Source: Clostridiales bacterium
GTDB lineage: Bacteria; Bacillota; Clostridia; Oscillospirales; JAAYOS01
Length of the DNA: 8,818 nt
Assembly: GCA_012521525.1 (NCBI GenBank)
Contig: JAAYMG010000014.1
Location: 1-8,818 of the forward strand
Direction of reading: 5' to 3'
In this document: piece after piece, positions 6,196 to 8,818 of the stretch
How positions within the stretch are numbered: position 1 is the first letter of the stretch
How the letters are laid out: every line of letters starts with the position of its first letter
Program-made: the position numbers and the translations under genes
The notes under the pieces: model-generated
The model's input: the letters and a program-made list of their open reading frames with translations, nothing else
Told to the model about the DNA's origin: nothing
Databases searched by the model: none

Positions 6196-7536
6196 ATGGG
6201 AAGACTGTTTGGAACAGACGGGATCCGCGGCGTTGCCAACGAAAATCTCAGCGTAGACCTTGCGCTGCGTGCGGGGCAGGCGGCTGCTGAAGTGCTTACC
6301 GAGGCGTCGAACCACAAGCCGTTGATTTTGATAGGAAAGGATACCCGTATATCATCGGATATGTTTGAGGCGGCGCTTACCGCGGGTATATGTTCGGTGG
6401 GCGGTGATGTGTTGTTGCTGGGGACCGTTCCCACTCCTGCGGTTGCGTATCTCACAAAGAAGCTGGGGGCCGATGCTGGCATAATGATTTCAGCATCCCA
6501 CAACCCCTATGAACACAACGGTATAAAGATCTTCAATTCGGAAGGATTCAAGCTCTCCGACGAACTCGAGGACAGGATCGAGGAGCGTATTAAAAGCGGT
6601 GTCAAACTGAAGACGCACGATGGTATCGGCGCCGTTAAGAGAAGCGACACAGCCATACAACAGTACATTGACCATGTAGCCGGCTGCATACATAGCGATT
6701 TGAAAGGTCTTCGCATTTTGGTGGACTGCGCTAACGGTTCAGCTTCTGTTACAGCTAAAAGCATCTTCGAACGATTCAAGGCCGAAACGGAAATATTATT
6801 CGATTCACCCAACGGCATCAACATAAACAGCCGATGCGGTTCGACCCATCTTGAAAGCCTGGCCAAAATGGTAGTTGCAGGCGGATATGACGTTGGGATA
6901 GCGTTTGACGGAGATGCCGACCGCTGCCTGGTGGTAAACGAAAAGGGAGAAACTGTTGACGGCGACGCCATCATGGCGATCTGCGGGCTGCATATGAAGA
7001 AAGCCGGCAAATTGGCGAAAGATACTATCGTAGCCACTGTCATGTCGAACCTGGGCTTCCACATGTTCCTTGAAGAGAACGGAATGAAAGCAATAACCGC
7101 ACCTGTCGGCGACCGCTACGTCCTTGAGGAGATGCAGAAGGGAGGATATGTCCTGGGCGGGGAACAGTCCGGTCACCTGATCTTCCTTGACGAGGAGACG
7201 ACCGGGGACGGCCAGTTTACGGCCATGAAGTATTTGGAGATATTGGCCGAGTCGGGACTTAAGGCGTCCGAGCTCAACGCGGGGATAAAACAGTACCCGC
7301 AGGTGTTGAAGAATGTAAAGGTGCATCAGGATGTAAAGCATGTATTGGCTGAGAATGAGGCCGTTAAGGCGGCCATCGGTGAGGCTCAGGACATCCTGGG
7401 TAAAAACGGTCGCATCCTTGTACGTCCGTCAGGGACTGAGCCGCTGGTCCGCGTAATGGTCGAAGGATTCGATGACGCACAGGTAAACAAGGCGTGTGAT
7501 TTGATAGTAGCGGCGATAGAGAACGTTAAGCAGTAA
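6196..7536 (+). CDS. glmM: Phosphoglucosamine mutase GlmM
   Basis: GlmM interconverts glucosamine-6-phosphate and glucosamine-1-phosphate, the step before UDP-GlcNAc synthesis for peptidoglycan. The 446-residue length is normal, and all four alpha-D-phosphohexomutase motifs are intact: the phosphoserine loop ISASHNP (98-104, S101 as the phosphorylated serine), the metal-binding loop DGDADR (238-243), the sugar-binding loop GGEQSGH (321-327), and the phosphate-binding loop RPSGTEP (410-416). The N-terminus MGRLFGTDGIRG is diagnostic for GlmM rather than PgcA or ManB. GGGAGG (6186-6191) precedes ATG 6196 by four bases, slightly close. The gene is 114 bases after ruvB, a neighbour with no metabolic relation. 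Confidence 0.97.
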   Translation: MGRLFGTDGIRGVANENLSVDLALRAGQAAAEVLTEASNHKPLILIGKDTRISSDMFEAALTAGICSVGGDVLLLGTVPTPAVAYLTKKLGADAGIMISASHNPYEHNGIKIFNSEGFKLSDELEDRIEERIKSGVKLKTHDGIGAVKRSDTAIQQYIDHVAGCIHSDLKGLRILVDCANGSASVTAKSIFERFKAETEILFDSPNGININSRCGSTHLESLAKMVVAGGYDVGIAFDGDADRCLVVNEKGETVDGDAIMAICGLHMKKAGKLAKDTIVATVMSNLGFHMFLEENGMKAITAPVGDRYVLEEMQKGGYVLGGEQSGHLIFLDEETTGDGQFTAMKYLEILAESGLKASELNAGIKQYPQVLKNVKVHQDVKHVLAENEAVKAAIGEAQDILGKNGRILVRPSGTEPLVRVMVEGFDDAQVNKACDLIVAAIENVKQ

Positions 7537-7541
7537 TTCAC

Positions 7542-7561
7542 ATAAAGTTTCGATACTTTAT
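7542..7561 (+). terminator. Weak hairpin after glmM, possible terminator
   Basis: ATAAAGT (7542-7548) pairs with ACTTTAT (7555-7561) around TTCGAT, six bases after the glmM stop. The stem is AT-rich and no T-run follows, so termination would be inefficient at best. Confidence 0.25.
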
Positions 7562-7613
7562 TGATACGTGTAAATTATACAATTCGGCATGCGAAACAGG
7601 TAAAATGTTAGTC

Positions 7614-7641
7614 TTGCAAAGTTGAGCAAATATGCTATAAT
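7614..7641 (+). promoter_or_regulatory. Extended -10 promoter of the tRNA-Pro gene
   Basis: TTGCAA (7614-7619) and a perfect TATAAT (7636-7641) are 16 bases apart, and TGC directly before the TATAAT (7633-7635) makes an extended -10 element. The start would fall near 7648, about 33 bases before the mature tRNA. Confidence 0.8.
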
Positions 7642-7648
7642 ACTCTCT

Positions 7649-7674
7649 GTGACTGTTTTGGCAAAAACGGTCAC
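7649..7674 (+). other. Hairpin in the 5' leader of pre-tRNA-Pro
   Basis: GTGACTGTTTT (7649-7659) pairs with AAAACGGTCAC (7664-7674) over 11 bp including one G-U, with loop GGCA. It begins at the predicted transcription start and ends six bases before the tRNA, so it would form the very 5' end of the precursor removed by RNase P. No T-run follows, so it is not an intrinsic terminator. Confidence 0.5.
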
Positions 7675-7680
7675 GAATTT

Positions 7681-7757
7681 CGAGGCGTAGCTCAGTTTGG
7701 TAGAGTGCATGCTTTGGGAGCATGATGCCGCAGGTTCGAGTCCTGTCGCCTCGACCA
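7681..7757 (+). tRNA. tRNA-Pro (anticodon UGG), CCA encoded
   Basis: The 77-base gene folds into a complete cloverleaf. The acceptor stem is CGAGGCG with CGCCTCG. The D arm is GCTC...GAGT. The anticodon stem CATGC/GCATG encloses TTTGGGA, giving anticodon TGG, which reads CCA and other CCN proline codons, with the G37 typical of tRNA-Pro. The T arm is CAGG-TTCGAGT-CCTG. The 3' ACCA end is encoded (7754-7757). It has its own promoter and terminator and no tRNA neighbours. Confidence 0.98.
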
Positions 7758-7781
7758 AAAAAGTTGCAAATATTGATGCAG

Positions 7782-7816
7782 CAGAAAGCTCTTGAATAAG
7801 AGCTTTCTGTTTTTTT
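7782..7816 (+). terminator. Intrinsic terminator of the tRNA-Pro transcript
   Basis: CAGAAAGCTCTT (7782-7793) pairs perfectly over 12 bp with AAGAGCTTTCTG (7798-7809) around loop GAAT, followed directly by seven T residues (7810-7816). It lies 24 bases after the CCA end of the tRNA. Confidence 0.93.
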
Positions 7817-7961
7817 ATATTAAGACAGTGCAAACAGTCTCTGTTCGGAATGGTTTATTTGCTTATGTGAAATAAAAGCAAGCAGGACATCGGAATGAGG
7901 ACATAGCGCATTTAGTGGTCATCCCCGCACTCATGAATAATTAGGTAACAGTAAATAAATA

Positions 7962-7997
7962 TCAAAGTGGGACAAGGGAAAAGTACCCTTGTCCCAC
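7962..7997 (-). terminator. Hairpin terminator of the DUF4177 gene
   Basis: GTGGGACAAGGG (7967-7978) pairs perfectly over 12 bp with CCCTTGTCCCAC (7986-7997), loop AAAAGTA. Read on the - strand the stem is followed by TTTGATATTTATTT, a moderately T-rich tail; on the + strand no T-run follows. It sits about 95 bases after the stop of the DUF4177 gene. The GC-rich, perfectly symmetric stem could also be a copy of a dispersed palindromic repeat. Confidence 0.6.
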
Positions 7998-8092
7998 AAT
8001 CGTTATTTTGCCATCAACGATCGACTGAGGAGGCGCAGCGGTTAATGAAGCAAATCTGTGGCTTTTGACATGTAAACGACGAAACATTTTCT

Positions 8093-8290
8093 TCATATAA
8101 TCTTTCGTTTAAATATACAGATGATCCATCTCGTGCTGCCATAGCTCTGAGCGGAAGGGACGGCGCTTACTAATTCCCATCCCTGCGCTCCCAAATCATT
8201 TAATTCCTTTTCGAAAGCATGCCTGTCAACCTTGCCTCCGAATGCCCCTTTTGCGTCAGTAAACAGTGTTTTGTATTCGAATTTTTCCAT
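8093..8290 (-). CDS. DUF4177 domain-containing small protein
   Basis: The 65-residue product is a single DUF4177 domain, a family of unknown function common in Bacillota. The pattern is clear: an initial strand MEKFEYKTL, GGKVDRHAFEKELNDLGAQGWELV (about residues 18-41) with the invariant 'LN.LG.QGWELV' core, and a final strand RWIICIFKRK. It is soluble, with no signal peptide. On the - strand GGAGG (8304-8300) lies nine bases before ATG 8290, so the start is sound. It is oriented against the tRNA gene and ends before a hairpin terminator. Its TGA overlaps the ATG of a possible 44-codon ORF (8096-7962). No good -35/-10 pair was found upstream. Confidence 0.88.
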   Translation of the reverse strand: MEKFEYKTLFTDAKGAFGGKVDRHAFEKELNDLGAQGWELVSAVPSAQSYGSTRWIICIFKRKII

Positions 8291-8818
8291 GTCGTCATTC
8301 CTCCATTATATAGATTTCTTAAATGAGAATTTCGTCGCATACATGTGCCGGTGCATTTTGAGACTTGGAACCTTAAATTTACTCCACTTTTGCCCTAAGC
8401 TCTTGACCGAAATCTTCTGCCCTAAGTTCTTGACCGCAAACTTCCCGGTCGCAGCCTTTCCTCTGATACGTAACACATAATCGCAGACGTCTATTTTTCA
8501 GAACCATTATCATAATAGCAATCAAACCTGTCATATATCTGAAAAGAACCTTAAATTAATTATAAATCCGATATGCGCTAAACGAAGTATACTTAGCTCA
8601 GGCTATTATCTCGACTTAGTGCACGCCTGGTTTTGCTGCATAGACAATGATCGTTTATACGTTTTCGGATTTTTCTTCTGAGAAACTGTATGTTACAAGA
8701 CAAACTTTTTAGTATGGGAAGAATAAAAAACTTTTCCGGAGTATCAATTCTCAATTCTCTTAGGCGAGTTGTAAAATTAAATGAAACACAAATAAAGAAA
8801 TAAATAGGCCCACGAGAG
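8291..8818. other. 528-bp gene-poor AT-rich tail
   Basis: No supported gene. It holds a 27-bp tandem repeat (8391-8444), a 12-bp direct repeat GAACCTTAAATT (8368-8379 and 8546-8557), a 51-codon - strand ORF between those copies (8379-8534) without a proper ribosome site, a TATAAT on the - strand (8564-8559) lacking a -35 box, and a 29-codon + strand ORF (8714-8803) with no ribosome site. No tRNA, CRISPR or terminator was recognised. Confidence 0.6.
8391..8444. repeat. Two tandem 27-bp direct repeats
   Basis: The units 8391-8417 and 8418-8444 both begin TGCCCTAAG and share TCTTGACCG; they match at 24 of 27 positions (differences at unit positions 10, 20 and 23). The period is a multiple of three, so any frame through it stays open and shows a nine-residue repeat. 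It contains no unique spacer and is not a CRISPR. Confidence 0.75.

Noticed and set aside
7558..7833. 91-codon - strand ORF containing VEATGLEPAASCS
   Set aside because: This is the antisense translation of the tRNA-Pro gene. The 'VEATGLEPA' text is a well-known annotation artefact of tRNA loci.
8042..8067. Seven-codon + strand ORF (MKQICGF) after GAGGAGG at 8025-8031
   Set aside because: The spacing of about 11-12 bases is long, the peptide is tiny and no gene follows on this strand; it is probably chance.
8305..8310. TATAAT on the - strand as the DUF4177 -10 box
   Set aside because: It abuts the ribosome binding site, so transcription would start at or after GGAGG, and no -35 box is found at 16-18 bases.
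8391..8444. Possible CRISPR array
   Set aside because: Only two units, directly adjacent with no spacer, and no cas genes.
8232..8480. 82-codon + strand ORF
   Set aside because: Its first part is antisense to the DUF4177 gene and the rest runs through the tandem repeat. It has no ribosome site and no family pattern.
8714..8803. 29-codon + strand ORF starting MGRIKNFSG
   Set aside because: No ribosome binding site, very short, in an AT-rich spacer.

Overview
The window looks like a chromosomal segment of an anaerobic Gram-positive bacterium, most likely class Clostridia (Bacillota). Support: strong GGAGG-type ribosome binding sites before most genes, a clostridial-style oligoendopeptidase F tail, a stand-alone tandem ACT protein, a DUF4177 protein, sigma-A-like promoters and intrinsic terminators. 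The assignment is an inference from protein character, not a database match. Genes on the + strand fill the left and centre; the right end holds one small - strand gene and a gene-poor tail.

Layout. (a) 1-191: 3' end of an M3-family oligoendopeptidase F gene. (b) 192-476: no protein gene, but a compact stretch of interlocking helices (about 208-380) that looks like a structured noncoding RNA; my best guess is the raiA-motif class. (c) 477-1592: Gfo/Idh/MocA-type NAD(P)-dependent oxidoreductase, substrate unknown. (d) 1593-2133: 541 bp without a supported gene, holding palindromes, a short tandem repeat, a strong bidirectional terminator (1811-1856) and a good promoter (2049-2077). (e) 2134-6081: a tight probable operon of a tandem ACT regulator, a PLP-dependent methionine gamma-lyase/aluminium-resistance family protein, then ruvC, ruvA and ruvB. 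(f) 6196-7536: glmM. (g) 7614-7816: a monocistronic tRNA-Pro(UGG) gene with its own extended -10 promoter and terminator. (h) 8093-8290 (-): DUF4177 protein with a - strand terminator downstream. (i) 8291-8818: AT-rich tail with a 27-bp tandem repeat and a 12-bp direct repeat.

How the genes work together. RuvA, RuvB and RuvC form the branch migration and resolution machine for Holliday junctions; all their catalytic motifs are intact. The two metabolic genes ahead of them share only transcription with them as far as the sequence shows. GlmM makes glucosamine-1-phosphate for peptidoglycan and is probably transcribed separately.

Most of the window is ordinary housekeeping sequence. I see no phage, CRISPR, defence system or complete mobile element. 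The stretches most worth a second look are the structured RNA at 208-380, the QQSLF tail of RuvB that resembles a sliding-clamp binding motif, a possible 44-codon ORF overlapping the DUF4177 stop, and the repeat-flanked 51-codon ORF at 8379-8534.
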